Positions 46,001-58,173 of a stretch of 64,000 bases of DNA are shown piece after piece. The stretch is from Hydrangea macrophylla. Taxonomy: Eukaryota > Streptophyta > Magnoliopsida > Cornales > Hydrangeaceae. A program made the translations under genes and the position numbers. The stretch is taken from assembly GCA_033977485.1 (NCBI GenBank), contig CM066998.1:23747501-23811500 (forward strand), in the 5' to 3' direction. Each line of letters begins with the position of its first letter. The stretch's first letter is position 1. Under the pieces are notes generated by a model, which saw only the letters and a program-made list of their open reading frames with translations, ran no database searches and was not told where the DNA came from.

Positions 46001-49000
46001 AACCCATTCCGGGTATTCGGTGACAATGATGAACCCTGCCTTGAACTGCTTTTCCACCTCTTCTTTAACCTTGAGTGCCCATTCCGGTCTCATGCGCCTC
46101 AGTTTCTGCTTGACAGGTTTAGAATTAGGGAGGAGAGGAATATGATGTTGGACAATGTCGGGATCGACCCCAGGCATGTCTTCGTAAGACCAAGCAAAAA
46201 CATCTTTGAATTCTTTTAGCAAGAGAGTTAATTTTTCTTTTTCTTCTTTATTAAGGGTTGAGCCAATTTGCACAATCTGTGGATTATCTATTTCACCTAA
46301 GTTAACTGATAAGGTATCTTCGATTATTTCATAAGCAGGTGGTTTTTCAATTAGTTGCTTTAGTTCGATTGGGAGATCCTCGGAGGGATCTGTGCATTCA
46401 CAAGTGTCAGACACAGAGGAGTAAGCAGAATCGTCTTTCATTTCATTCATGACAGGTGGAGTGATTACATTGGATAGTGGTGGGCTTACAGCAGCCGACT
46501 CCAGTACAGACTCGATAACTGGTAGTACAGACTTTGGGGGGATAGGGGATTGGGAGACACAGACAGATGACTCTACAGCCTGGTTGCTCAGACCCTCCTC
46601 AGCAGGCTTGATCTGATCATCTTGGCTCTTGGCCCTCTTCTTCTCTTCCTCTTCAGCGGATTCTTCCCACATCTTCTTGATCGCCTCAGTGTCAAGGTAT
46701 TTTAACCAGTCTTCCTCTGGGGTCTTTCCAACTTCTTCGGGGTAGAACAGGTCTTGATATGGGGGTCTCTCGCAGTCAGCGAAGATTTCAAGCCCAGGGT
46801 GCCTTCTCTCGGTGGTTCGATGGATCCATGGTTCAGGGAACCCGAAGTAAGGGAAATCATCCCCTTCCTTGACGAATTGTCCATTTAAAGTCTTGCGGTA
46901 TGGCGGGAGACCCTTCACCCTCTTCTTCCATGGCCTTTGTAGCTCGACGTCCTCATCAGTGGGCTTGTACCCCAACCCGAAAGTGCCTTGTTGTCCTTTG
47001 ATCTGCTGGAATTCCCGAATTCCTTGCTGGCGTCGACCCAATCCCATCCCGGGGAAGTAGTTCATCTTGCGAACAATGTTGACAACTGCAGAGTGGACCT
47101 CAGGGAATCGATCTTCATCATTGATCACATGGACTTCTTCCATGAAGAATCCTCCGATTTCTCCTTCTTCCAGCTCAGGTATTTGGACTTCGAAAATGGG
47201 AGCGTAGTTTGGGAAAGCTTCGTTACCCCAACTATTACCGAGGATGATCTTTACTTCCTTTTCATGAATGTACTTGATCATTTGATGCACAGTGGATGAT
47301 ACAGCTTTGTTGGCATGAAGCCAGGGCCTTCCAATCAGCAGATTGAACGAGGCAGGTATGTCCATGACTTGAAAGATCTCAGTACTCGCCAAAGACCCTA
47401 CCCGGATTTGTAGAGAGACAGTCCCCATTACATTTCTTCTAGTGTTATCATAGGCCCTCACGGATTGCACAGATGGCGTAATGTCGAGGATACTAACCCC
47501 CAAAGCAGTGGCAGTTCTTAAGGCACAAACATTCAAAGCAGAACCTGTATTGACTAGACAAAACGGCACCTGTTGCTCCTTACATCCCACAGTAATGTAT
47601 AACGCCTTGTTGTGCGCGGATCCCTCTGGCGGCAAGTCCTCGTCGGAGAATATAATGATGGGGTCGGGGGTAAGTGCACCCAAAAAAGTTACCATGTCCT
47701 CTGGCGCGGCGTCGATGGGGACTTCAATCCCAGCCAAGGCATTTAACACGGCTTGCCTGTGCTTATAAGATGTCACCATAATATCCCACATCGAGAGATG
47801 AGCTTGGGTTTTCTTTAGCTGCTTGATCAGCTCATTGTCTTCTTCGATGACCTCATCCATCTTGCCCTTCCCCTTGTCTTTAACTGGACCTTTTTCGATG
47901 GCTTCGGTGGCAGGCTGTGGAGGCTGGTAATGGCGGCCTGACCTGGTTAGGTGATCAATCTCAGCAGGAGTAGGCCCTTCTACAGTCCCATCCTTTTTAA
48001 ACCAATCACAATCCGTTCCCACAAATGGCTTTTCTGGCTCGTTCCAGATGGAAGCGTCACTCTCGTCGTTAGGATCATACCATTTGAGGTCTACCGCCCC
48101 TAGGTCATGCTCTTCCAGGAAAAACAAGTCTTGCTCGTCGTCAAGCTGCTGCTGCCACTCGTCATTCTCCCCTCCGATCAGATGAATCCCCTCAGAATCC
48201 GGGATGTCAATGTAAAGCAAGGGTTGTCCTAGGGGGGTGATATAAGTAGCAGGGTTGAAGGGTACGGGACTGGACTCAATGAGGTTGACATTTTGGTGGT
48301 TTGGTAGAGGATTTTGGGTGATATGAGGCTGCTTTGGTGGCGGCTCGATGATATTCTGGTCGATGAGGTCTTGGATGTCGTGGCGGAGGCGCACGCAATC
48401 ATCAGTGTTATGGCCGGGGGCTTGGTGGTAAGTACATCGCTTGGACATATCGCAGTTGGGCGGGAGCGGGGTATTTCGAGGCTGGAGTAATTGGAGATGG
48501 CCTTTTTTTAGGAGGCGATCTAGGGCTGAGGAGAGAGAGATTTCTAGCTTGGCAAAACTGCGAAGGGGCTTTTTCTGGAAAGGGCGGTTGGAGGAATTTG
48601 CCTGGTTGGAGGGTTGGTATGGCCTTGGAGGATATGCCATGGGTTGGCCGCTAAGGGCATTGACATCCGGGGGATTCCGGGGGTAGTTGGGCCTTCTTGG
48701 CTGACTCGGAGGGTCTTCCTTTTTGATCTTCCCCTCCCTGATGGCATCTTCGATTCGGGTTCCGACTTCAAACAACTCCTCAAAGGTGGAGATGGACTGG
48801 TAGAATAATTTCTCATGATAGAGCGGCTGCAGATTTCGGATGAGCATCCTTACCTGTTCTTTCTCGATTGGCCGGTGGGTCATTTGGGCTACCTTGTTCC
48901 TCCATCTGCTCAGAAATGCAGCGAAGGATTCATTGTTGTTTTGCCGGGTTGTTTCCAAATCCCTGACGGTGACGTCCAGCTCTTGATTGTAAGAGTAATG

Positions 49001-49567
49001 ATCGACAAAAACTCGGACAATGTCCTCCCAGGCCCGGGTTTTGGAGGCTTCCAAGGTTAGGAACCACGATAGTGCAGATTTTGCCAGAGTTTGCGGGAAT
49101 AGCATCGCAATGTGCTCGTGGGTGCAACCCATGGACTGGAAGATACTCATACATAGCTTCACGTGGCTTTTCGGGTTTCCCGTTCCATCAAAGCGATCGA
49201 TGGCAGGCATTTTGAAATTCTCTGGCAGTTTCAGCTTGACAGGCTCGAAGAGGCCTTCCAGATCCAACATGTAATCGTCGATACCCTTGCTTTTTCTGAG
49301 TACGCTTTCCAGTTTATCGACCTTGTCCAACTTTTCTTGGAGCTTTTTCTCATACGTAAGCGGTGGGACCCCTTGAAACCAGTTTTCCTCCCCATTATTC
49401 TCGTGTAGAGGAGGCTCAAACCCTGGTGGCGGAAACTCGGGCGGAGGTCGCGGCTGTTGCTGCTTCAGTTCTTCCATGAATTTTAGGACTTGGGCTAGAC
49501 TGTCTGATTGTTGGCTTATAGTCGCTCCCAATTCAGTAACCTAGTTTTCCAACTCTTCCCTATTCAT
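43055..49567 (-). CDS. gag-pol: Tat gag-pol polyprotein, one TAG near its start
   Basis: Minus strand. The natural ATG (49567-49565) gives MNREELEN, then TAG (49543-49541). The frame then stays open for about 2160 codons to 43055. Counting residue 1 at 49531: gag domain about 105-265 (PAIDRFDGTGNPKSHVKL), CHHC knuckle CTYHQAPGHNTDDC about 366-379, protease about 640-760 (CLVNTGSALNVC, LLIGRPWLH), G-patch about 825-880 (MNYFPGMGLGRRQQG), reverse transcriptase about 1140-1340 (FMDGFSGYNQI, VYVDDMIV), RNase H about 1437-1560 lacking its first Asp (LYLSVSENAMG), second RNase H about 1584-1710 with its acidic residues (YFDGAAN, NTAEYEA, VFGDSN, ENQLADSLA), integrase zinc finger and D,D,E core about 1800-1975 (WGIDIIG, IISDNGSHF, NGAVEAANK). 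The protease Asp is Asn (AAT). Reinitiation at Met19 (49477) is possible. Confidence 0.92.
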
Positions 49568-50838
49568 GCTGACGTAAGCTGTCGGACTGATTCTGATTAA
49601 CCGATTATCCGCACTTCTGACCCACGAATAAGACCCTGACTGCTGACCTTGGGAATCTATACTGACCTGACAGATTTTGAAAGGGCTAGATTAGATCTTT
49701 GACAGTGGTGACTTTAGGCAGACAAAGATAGTGATGTGGACCGACTCGAAACAGTGCGTGCAAATTGATGGGGAATGGTGCATGCAAATGGGACAAACAT
49801 GCGGATGTAAGCCCTAATCTATATGATGCTCCTATTTCTAACAGATAGCAGCTAAACAAATAAGGTCCTAGCCATACAGAGTGTGCTAACCTTACTTTCT
49901 AGTATGATCACCAAGGGATAACACGGATTTCCAAGATACCCCGGAAATTCGGACAGAGTTTCTGGGAGAAACTGGTTAATGTGGTTATATCTGGGATATT
50001 CGGGCAGAGTTTCTGGGAGAAACTGGTCAATGTAGTTGTATCTGGGATATTTGGACAGAGTTTCTGGGAGAAACTGGTCAATGTGGTTGTATCTGGGATA
50101 TTCGGGCAGAGTTTCTGGGAGAAACTGGTCAATATGGTCATATCTGGGATATTCGGACAGAGCTTCTGGGAGAAACTGGTCAATATGGTCATATCTGGGA
50201 TATTCGGACAGAGTTTCTGGGAGAAACTGGTAAGTGCGGTTATAGTGATCATACTTTCTAGCAGGTTTTCATACTCCTATGTCTCAAGACCGACAAACAA
50301 GGTGTGCGGTGTATATCTTTGCGAGCATGGAGCAGACATCCTTGTCATGATGCTTAGGCAGGCCAACTCAATGTGACCACATATGAGTGATTGCCTTGGG
50401 AATCATAAGAAAGAGGTTCTGTTCTATGTCACACAAGCGTCTACATCGCTCAGGTAATCCCATCAGGGCATACAGCAGTTATATCATGTTGTCCTATCTG
50501 AAAAGATAAATGAACAGTCCTATGAAAGGTTCTACAGGAATCTATATGCAAAGGTTGGGTTTAGTCAAAGAGGGTCCGTTGACGAGAGTTCCAATATACC
50601 GTCAGGGAGACAGTACGGAGGTTTTTACTCTTTTTGATATACCTTGGAAGGTACAGTATCAACGGTGACTTGTGCCCTGGCACAGCAAGACCTGAACAAT
50701 GTCAGCGCCGCGTTTCAGACACAGTCGAAGGGGGGGAATGCAAGAGTGCAATGCGGTGAACCAAACACAGTAAAAAGATGATTTTAAGGATGCTTCTTAT
50801 GAGTCAAACCTCTGTATTATTTTGTTTTTAAAATAAAA
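49568..50838. other. Tat leader between primer site and gag
   Basis: Noncoding leader of about 1.27 kb, containing the 51-bp tandem array. No other gene is supported. A plus-strand ORF here follows the tandem repeat only. Confidence 0.6.
49930..50235. repeat. 51-bp tandem repeat, about six copies
   Basis: TCTGGGATATTCGG...CAGAGTTTCTGGGAGAAAC units start at 49990, 50041, 50092, 50143 and 50194, exactly 51 bp apart, with a diverged unit before. The period is a multiple of three, so both strands show artificial ORFs. Units vary at a few positions (ATGTGG/ATATGG). Confidence 0.95.
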
Positions 50839-50856
50839 TCCCCAGCAGAGTCGCCA
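50839..50856 (-). promoter_or_regulatory. Primer-binding site of the Tat element
   Basis: On the minus strand TGGCGACTCTGCTGGGGA follows the 5' LTR after 3 bases. The matching tRNA is not assigned. Confidence 0.75.
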
Positions 50857-50859
50857 GAT

Positions 50860-53800
50860 TGTGGATACCGGGCTTCGGACCACTTCTCTCTGGTTGAGAT
50901 TGTTTAGAAATTGATTTGAATCAAGGAAAGAAAACGAAAGGTCTGTTGAAAACAGATACAGAGTCGCCACTTGGTCTTTAAGGAACCAAGAAACCTAATT
51001 TTGACTCACCCAAGCGGATAAGGGCACCGGCCCTTCATAACCAAAGAACTTGGTTCGGGGTTTTGGTACGAGAGAGGAAGGAGCCTTTGTCGCGACTAAA
51101 ACACCCTCTACTCGCCCCGTCTTTCGACGGGCCTCAATTAGCATCCAAATAATCATCTTATACTAGGTTTGGTTCGGCAATTAATACTATGATAGTATAT
51201 TACATCACATAAGAATCTTGAAATTGAAAATCAAAAGATAAGATATCATTCATAAAATCTAAGTCAAATATCATACAATGTAAAGTGAAAATCACACAAA
51301 TAAACCTAGGAAAAAATCGTCTAATCATATATCAATTAATCAAGTTTTCCTAATCTAAAGGGGACATGAATTGTTCTTGAAGCAATTAATTAAAGAAATC
51401 AAAATATGCTTAGCAAACTAGAATGATGCATGTTATTTTTTTGAGAAAAGAAGATCTCTCAATCCCCGGGACGGATGAGAAAGGATGATTAGATCGAGGG
51501 GAAGCACGAACGTGTGATCAAGTTCATTCCTTATAATCTTCTTGGATTAAGAGTTACAAAAACCCCAAATCTTGCATGAATGTATTGTATGAACCTAAAA
51601 ATGTGCAAAGGTTGTAGTGTGTTTTGTGTTCATGGATTTCTAAAATGACTTAGAAGTCTAAAATGTGCATGAATGAATGGATTAAATCAACATGGGATAT
51701 ATACAAATGTAGTATGAACTACTTCCTAAGATGTGAGCTAATTTGGAATGCATATGAGCATCAAATCAAAGAATAAAAGTTGAAATATGCTTGCTGTGAA
51801 TAGTGGACAGACTGCATATGGCACTTTGCAACATTATAATGGGAGGTCAAACGTGCCTAGAAAAATGTGAGAAAAATCTGAGATCATTCTTATTGTGTCT
51901 AGAAAATAACCCAAAAAGCCAAACATCAATAGCTATCACAGATTAAAAGAAAAAAATCAGAATATACACATGACTCAGAAACAAAAGCTGCACTGTTGAC
52001 TGATTTTGTATGATTTTTCATAAATCAAAGAAAAGGTTTATGATGACCCATTATATACCAAAAGTTTCCTAAGACACCCAAGTTTTATAAAAAAAATAGA
52101 AAAGGTATATGTACAGTGATGAAAATGTCCAGAATAAGTGCAAGAAGTTGGGTGAACATTCTGTGAGAACAGAGGCAGATTATGAATGTGAACTTCTCAC
52201 ATCCAAAACAAATACTTTCATATTTCTATAATTGATGGGAAAAATTAGGGACAAACTATGCTGTATTAGGAAGGTTTTCCAAGTGGTTTCATCATCATAA
52301 CTTGAGTATTTAATTCAAAACAAATCTCTGAATCTGAACAGCTCACTGTTTTGGGTCATTGTTTTAGAGATATTGAAGAAAACAAAGTTTTATTTCTTGA
52401 AATCAAATGAGAGGGATTGAGAGGGGGTTTTGAAATAGATGTTTTGAAAACATATTTCCAACACTCAATAAGGATTATGACCACTTAGAATACTAACACC
52501 AAACTCATCATTAAGAATCTCCAAGATTGTTGGAGAGATTTATTTTATTTTTGGGCATAACTTCAATACATTCCAAGAATGCCTTGGAAGTATTGAGGTT
52601 ATGATCATCATCTATCAAACATGTTTTTGAGGTCAAGAGCTACTATCCATAAGGATTCACTCACCCCAAACTTCATGTCATCACTTAGATGATGATGAAC
52701 TAGTAAGTAAATAAAGAAAATAAAAAGAAATGAGATGAGGAGAGATGAACATATATATGATCAAGCAAGTAGATGATAATCAATAGATGATATTCATGAA
52801 GCATGAGACTTGTAGATTGGTGTATCACTCATATGTAATGACACTAGACATGGAAGAAGCTTCCACACTCTTGAATGCTCACTAAAATGGTGGTTGGGAG
52901 TATTGAATGTTGAAATAAATGGAAGTAATGAAGTAAAAACAAAGTTAGAAACTCACTTTTGTTTTGAAAAATCAAAGAAGAAAGCTTCTTTTCTCTCCAC
53001 TCTAACCTTATCTCTACACTTTCTCTCCCAAACTTTCTCTAAACTTGCATTTGACTCCCCCCAAAATGAGGAGTAATGGGGTGTTTATATAGGCCAACTT
53101 GGGGTGGTTTTGGGGTTTTAAAAGTGTTCCCATTGGCTCCAAACATCTGAAATCATAAAACTATGTCGTTTTGGCTTTTAATTAATCAAAATGGGACCAC
53201 AAAAATAATTACAAAAACTCACTGTTCTGGGGGAGAGTGCCGCGGCGGCACTGCTCCTCCCTTCGTCTGGATAATGCTGTTTAGGCCCCCTGATGTTCCG
53301 GTATTCGCGAAAAGGCCCTATTTTGTCCGAAATTCACAGAAAATGCGTATGAACTCCAAATTGAGGTTGTGATATACCGTTGGAAAGGTAATGGAGTCTA
53401 CTTTACATAAAAAATAGTTCGGGGATAGGTCACTTTGAAAAGTTTTGCGGTATTCGCGATAAAAGCCGATTTGATCGCCTTTTTCGCCTTTGGAAATTCA
53501 TAATAAATTCGTTTTAAATCCAGAAATTATGTGCGATATACCGTTGGAAAGCTATTGACCTCTAGTATCCATGAAAAATATTTGAAAATTGTTTCGGCAG
53601 CCCGGTTCCAAAGTCAAATTCTGGTCAAACTGGTCAAACCTGGGATTCCCGGGAAGTTCTAGAAACCTCCGGGAGTTCCCGGGAGCTGGTGTTTTCGCTC
53701 GATTTTCTTTTTGGAACTTGTTTTAACACTTTTTCCGTGATTTAAAATGATTTTGGTGAATTCGGACGATTTCGGTCAAACTTGGTCAAACCTGGTCAAA

Positions 53801-54130
53801 CCTTGGTCAAACCTGGTCAAACCTTGGTCAAACCGGTCAACGGGGACTTTCGGGGAACTTCCGGGACTTCCGGGGGTCTCTGGGAGCTGACGATTTCTTC
53901 CGGTTTTATTTAAAAACTCATTTTATCACTTTTCTTACGACGTAGTATGTTTTCAGAACTTTGGGACCAAATCTGGGAATTTTCGGACTTTCAAGGGCAT
54001 TTTGGTCATTCTGAGCATTCTGAGAGATAGAGCTGACTTCCGAGAGTCCTTTTGAATCTTTTACGATCATTGTGATCCACCAAGCTATGGGTCTCCTAAA
54101 TCTGATAGCCGACAAAATGGGGTGTCTACA
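50860..54130 (-). repeat. 5' LTR of the Tat element
   Basis: 3271 bp, followed by the TCACC duplication. Minus-strand TATATAAA at 53084-53091 is the likely promoter of gag-pol RNA. One palindrome copy (53236-53252) lies about 145 bases upstream of it. Confidence 0.95.
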
Positions 54131-54135
54131 TCACC

Positions 54136-54244
54136 ATTGACAGCAGTAGTGGAAAAGATCGAGACGACATAAAGAGAAATTTATTGGAGATTGAGAGAAT
54201 TGTGATCAAGAACAACAACAAATTGGTATGGCTGATCAGTGACT

Positions 54245-54297
<53 letters not shown>

Positions 54298-54359
54298 AGG
54301 CAGATTAGGGCAATTTTTCTTTTCTTCTCCTTTTGACCAAAATTTCAATGGTGGTGTAG
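54136..54359. other. Continuation of the pre-insertion sequence, (GA)n
   Basis: Joins on to 35950-36037 when the Tat element is removed. It contains an uninterrupted (GA)n at about 54247-54292. No gene likeness. Confidence 0.5.
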
Positions 54360-54593
54360 ATATATTTGTGTTGGATAGGTCAATTGATCGTCATAAATAA
54401 CATTTTTGTGTTAGATAGGTACTTTTTCGTCATGCATAAGAGTATATTTCTGTCGAAAAATTTCTTTCTTCACGAATGAAATCTTATTGTGATGGAAATT
54501 TAACCGTCATAAAATCCGTCACAAAAAAGTTATTGTGATGGGATTTTAGCCGACACAAAAACATTCATCACAAAAGGCATATTCTCTTGTAGT
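54360..54593. mobile_element. Right end of a CACTA-type transposon
   Basis: On the minus strand the terminus reads CACTACAAGAGAATATGCC, then TTTTGTGATG and repeated TTGTGACGG-like motifs, as at the inverted end near 7378. ACA follows directly (54594-54596), matching the ACA in the left tip at 7378-7380, a possible 3-bp duplication. Confidence 0.7.
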
Positions 54594-54596
54594 GAC

Positions 54597-54635
54597 ATTG
54601 TGTTAGACATTGGAGGGCTTTTTGTGAGAGATACT

Positions 54636-54671
<36 letters not shown>

Positions 54672-54927
54672 AATTTTTGTGCTTGGCTCTTGGTGTGTTC
54701 CAAGATTAAGAGCTTAAAATACTTCTATGTAATCTTTTTCTTTATGTAGATAGTTAAAATCGTCATTTTGCTTTGCCGGCTAGTAGACGTAGGCAAGTTT
54801 GCCGATCCACGTATAGTTGTGTCTCTTGTGATTGCTAATCTTATCATTTTTTCCTACATTTTATCTACAGATTCGTGTTTTTGTGGTCTTGTGCGCAATA
54901 GAAAATAATATAATAACCTCAATAGTA
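54597..54927 (+). repeat. Probable right half of a split copia LTR
   Basis: Contains GAGAGATACTCACAGAGAG, a (GA)n at about 54641-54666 and CTTGGTGTGTTCCAAGATT. It then has the typical copia U5 phrase GACGTAGGCAAGTTTGCCGA and CCACGTATAGTTGTGTC. There is no U3 in front: the CACTA end sits there, and the U3-like half is at 7128-7377. The exact right end is not certain. Confidence 0.5.
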
Positions 54928-55483
54928 ACATTCCATCAATTTCATGTTACATAGTTTCTTGAATATATAATTTAGAACTACGGATTATATCCATTTTTTT
55001 GCCTTCATTGAAAAGAATCTACACACAAAATTAAAGAAACATGGATATGATCGATAATCCTGATTCTTGCATGTAAAATGTGATCAGGTTACTTCCAAAT
55101 CAATAAATGTGAGGCATACATGTTATATCGTCATAGAAAATGCTAAGTATACAAGATTTGGTTACCTAACTTATTTATCTACTACTGATGTGTCAATGAC
55201 AAGTTTGAGATTAAATCTAAATTTGTGTTATTTGTTTTGTTATTAACGAAGATCTTTAGTTGTCCACGTCATTCGATATCTTTTTTAGATTACTCATTTT
55301 GGTGTCTCTAGTATTACGTGTTCCTCACAGGCTTGTTGGATAAAATTAGTTTTGACCACGTTTGAGGACAAATATAAAGTGGGACCCATTTAGAGTTTGA
55401 ATGGGGTCTTTGTGGATTTGTGTTATCCTCCGTGAGGAGATGAACTTTGGATATTTACATGTCAAAAATCATTTGTGTTATCC
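54928..55483. other. AT-rich stretch, nothing recognised
   Basis: No gene or repeat structure recognised. Confidence 0.4.
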
Positions 55484-57729
55484 TGTAACGCCCCAAATCC
55501 CGAAAATGGGGGATCAGGGTGGTTAAATAACTAAATAATCCAATAAAAACATTTTAAAATATGAAAATTTGAAAGTCTGAAGATCCAGTTAATTGATTGG
55601 GACATCGATCGACAGGTTTTGCAAGATTACTGAGAGCATTTTTTTGAACTGCCCGACCCAATCGACTGACAAAATGTCCACTCGATTGGTTTTCAAATAA
55701 AGAGTTAATAAAACATCTGACCCGGTCGACTGGAGTAACTCCGGTCGACCCAGTCAACTATTTTTAAAATAAATATGGAGAGTCCGAATCCATTGACTAT
55801 AGAATCCAGTCGACTGGACATCCGATTGTTCGACTGGATTGTAGCAGCAGAAGACTCTACAGCATAATAATCCCTATGTTCACCCCACTTCACTGCCAAA
55901 TGAATGGTTTAAACTCAATAAAAGGAGAAGTCAAAGCTGTGAGACACCCTCCCAAATCAAGCATACTGTAGGTGGCATTTTAAAGTTTAAACAATAATAG
56001 TAAAATATGTAAACTTGTGCGAATATAGTGACTTATGGCACGATTACATGTAGACACGAATATAATAAGTGCTAACAGGTTTTGAGCAGTTCAAATATAC
56101 AATTTTAGAGGAAAGCGGACTAACAAGTGTCCGATAACAAAACTACAACATATGAATACATAACTTGCAATATCAACACATATAATTATTACAATTTCAT
56201 CCTAGGCATGAAGGCTTCAAATTTAGCTAAATTACACTAGATGAGCTATATATTACATTATGACAAAACTTCCCACACATGGGGTCTTTACTAAGCCTAT
56301 GGCACATGATCATTCAAGGGCCTTACCCTTGTCCATTTCACATGAAAATAATTTAAACATAGTTCATGATCACGATGGCTCGTAGTCATATAATTCAAAT
56401 GTTACAATGAATCCAATGCATGAATGCAATGGTTCATTGCCGAAGCAAAAAAAAAGGATGTTGCCCGTAGGCCTTTTCGTGTATTTTCCAAACACTCACT
56501 CTCAATACATCACTCGGTTGATATGGGAGCCTTTAACCACCTCATACAGGTCTTTAATTTCGATTCCTATGGTTTGCAAGACTAGGAGATCGTGTTCCTA
56601 ATGGATCAAAACCTCACATTTCACACCTACAATCGGGATATCTAAACATCAAATCAAAATCCTCTCACGGAGGTTTTTCATGATCTTTAAAATCTGGAAG
56701 TCCCTCGCATGGAGATCTTCCCCTTTTTAAATCGAAAGCCACACACATGGAGGCCTTTCACCCAAAATTCTTTTCATGCATTTTCATGTTTATGCACGTG
56801 CTATGCTCACAACCATAGTCATGATAATCTCATTCTATGAAATGTCAATAAGCAATATTATGCCATCGAAACAAGCATAATAACGATATTTCATAACTTC
56901 AAATATAACCAAAGGTATGAAGTGTAGTCTAAGCATATTTATCAAAACTTAAATAAAGCTCATAGACATGGTTTCAACTTCCATTTAAGCATATACAAGC
57001 ACTTAATCATGAAGGAAGAAAACACATAAACACCAAGAACTCATAGCACTTAAGCAAATTTTCAAGAAAGATAGGTTTGGATTAATGACACGCCAAACGT
57101 GCTCCGAACTTTGTAGTGTTCTAGATTAGAGAGTTATATGAACTACCTCGGATTTTTAGAATTTTTCCTAACCGAGAAAAGTAGTCGAATGAGAAAAACT
57201 TTAGTGTCGACGCGTGCTCCTCATTGCAAGGAGTAACTTGAATGCACTGAGATTTGTCCAAAGATCGTCAGATCTAGATGATACCAAGGGTTTTATCCCT
57301 AAGCTTCTAGGGTTTCAAAGGTTTGAGGCCAGAGAGAGAGAAGAGAGAGGAGAGATATAGAGAGAGAAAGAGTTGACAACTTATGAAAATAAAACCTAAC
57401 ATGTTCTATTTATAGTAAGTGATTAGGTTCAACACTTAAATCACGTGGTACCACTCGCATAAGCTACTATATCTCACTAACCGTACACATATGACAAAAT
57501 TTAAAACACAGATAATGAATCATTTGAGCACACGCTCCTTTTAGTCCATAAATCTCATTTTTTCGAATTTCAGGTCAAGTCTAACGTCACATGTACAAAT
57601 GACCAAAATACCCATGTGACAAATTTTTCAGAAAAGTTACAAATTAGTCTCCATTTTCATACCAAGTATTTAAATGTTCAATTAAGGTAAACTAACATTT
57701 AGGCACAACTAAAAGTGCAGGTTATTACA
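55484..57729. mobile_element. Solo gypsy-type LTR, 2.25 kb
   Basis: Starts TGTAACGCCCCAAATCCC and ends GGTTATTACA. Flanks TATCC (55479-55483) and TCTCC (57730-57734) are a duplication with one mismatch. A TATAAATAG on the minus strand near 57407-57415 suggests minus orientation, while the TGTAACGCCCC start would fit plus, so strand is left open. No internal coding region is present. Palindromes with GTCGAC or ATCGAT centres cluster at 55579-55850. Confidence 0.65.
55579..55850. repeat. GTCGAC/ATCGAT palindrome cluster
   Basis: TCCAGTCGACTGGA at 55805-55818 is a perfect 14-base palindrome. Related sites are CCCGGTCGACTGG near 55721, CCGGTCGACC near 55741, CCAATCGACTG near 55660 and CACTCGATTGG near 55680. 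Confidence 0.7.
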
Positions 57730-58173
57730 TCTCCTCCCTTTTTGGTCCACCACTTGATTTTTGTATCACACAATTTATATACACATGTTCTGTGAAAGGA
57801 AATTGCCTCAAAAATTCGTTTGGTCCCTGAATTGACAATTTATCCCTCTTTTTATGCATTAAAAGACATCCAAATTCTACTTGTTTTGCCTATGAAATGG
57901 ACCCCTTGGTCCCCCCTTTGAGGCATTCCAACAACTACCTAGGATCCACTTAAAATTTATGTGAGAATATCTTGAAGTTGGGAGTAGAAAAACAAAAAAG
58001 TTTGTGCTTGCATGTCTTTTCTTGATTAGAAAATGAAAAGTAAGAAAAACATTTTCTTTGTTTTCTTGAAAACTTAAGAAGAAGTACAACTTTAAGAAGC
58101 TCTAAGCTAGAATATGTTTTGACATCTTTGCATCCTTTGCTTTGGAGCTTCAAGAACACTTGAAGGAGGAAGA
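57730..58173. other. Short stretch without a recognised gene
   Basis: AT-rich, between the solo LTR and the next element. Only overlapping short frames with no likeness. Confidence 0.4.

Larger units (their letters stand above)
36043..54130 (-). mobile_element. Young 18.1 kb Tat-lineage Ty3/gypsy element
   Basis: LTRs of 3293 bp (36043-39335) and 3271 bp (50860-54130), TGTGGATACC...GTGTCTACA on the plus strand, with perfect duplication TCACC (36038-36042 and 54131-54135). I count about ten substitutions plus one 22-bp copy-number difference between LTRs, so insertion is recent. Minus-strand order: LTR, primer site, leader with 51-bp repeats, gag-pol, polypurine-like repeats, antisense gene, 99-bp repeats, polypurine tract, LTR. 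A second RNase H and a large 3' spacer with an antisense gene place it in the Tat lineage. Confidence 0.95.

Noticed and set aside
43052..49408. Many plus-strand ORFs of 60-190 residues
   Set aside because: They oppose the 2160-codon Tat gag-pol frame and have no domain likeness.
49930..50235. Regular repeats resembling a CRISPR array
   Set aside because: The repeats are direct 51-bp units without unique spacers, in a plant retrotransposon leader.
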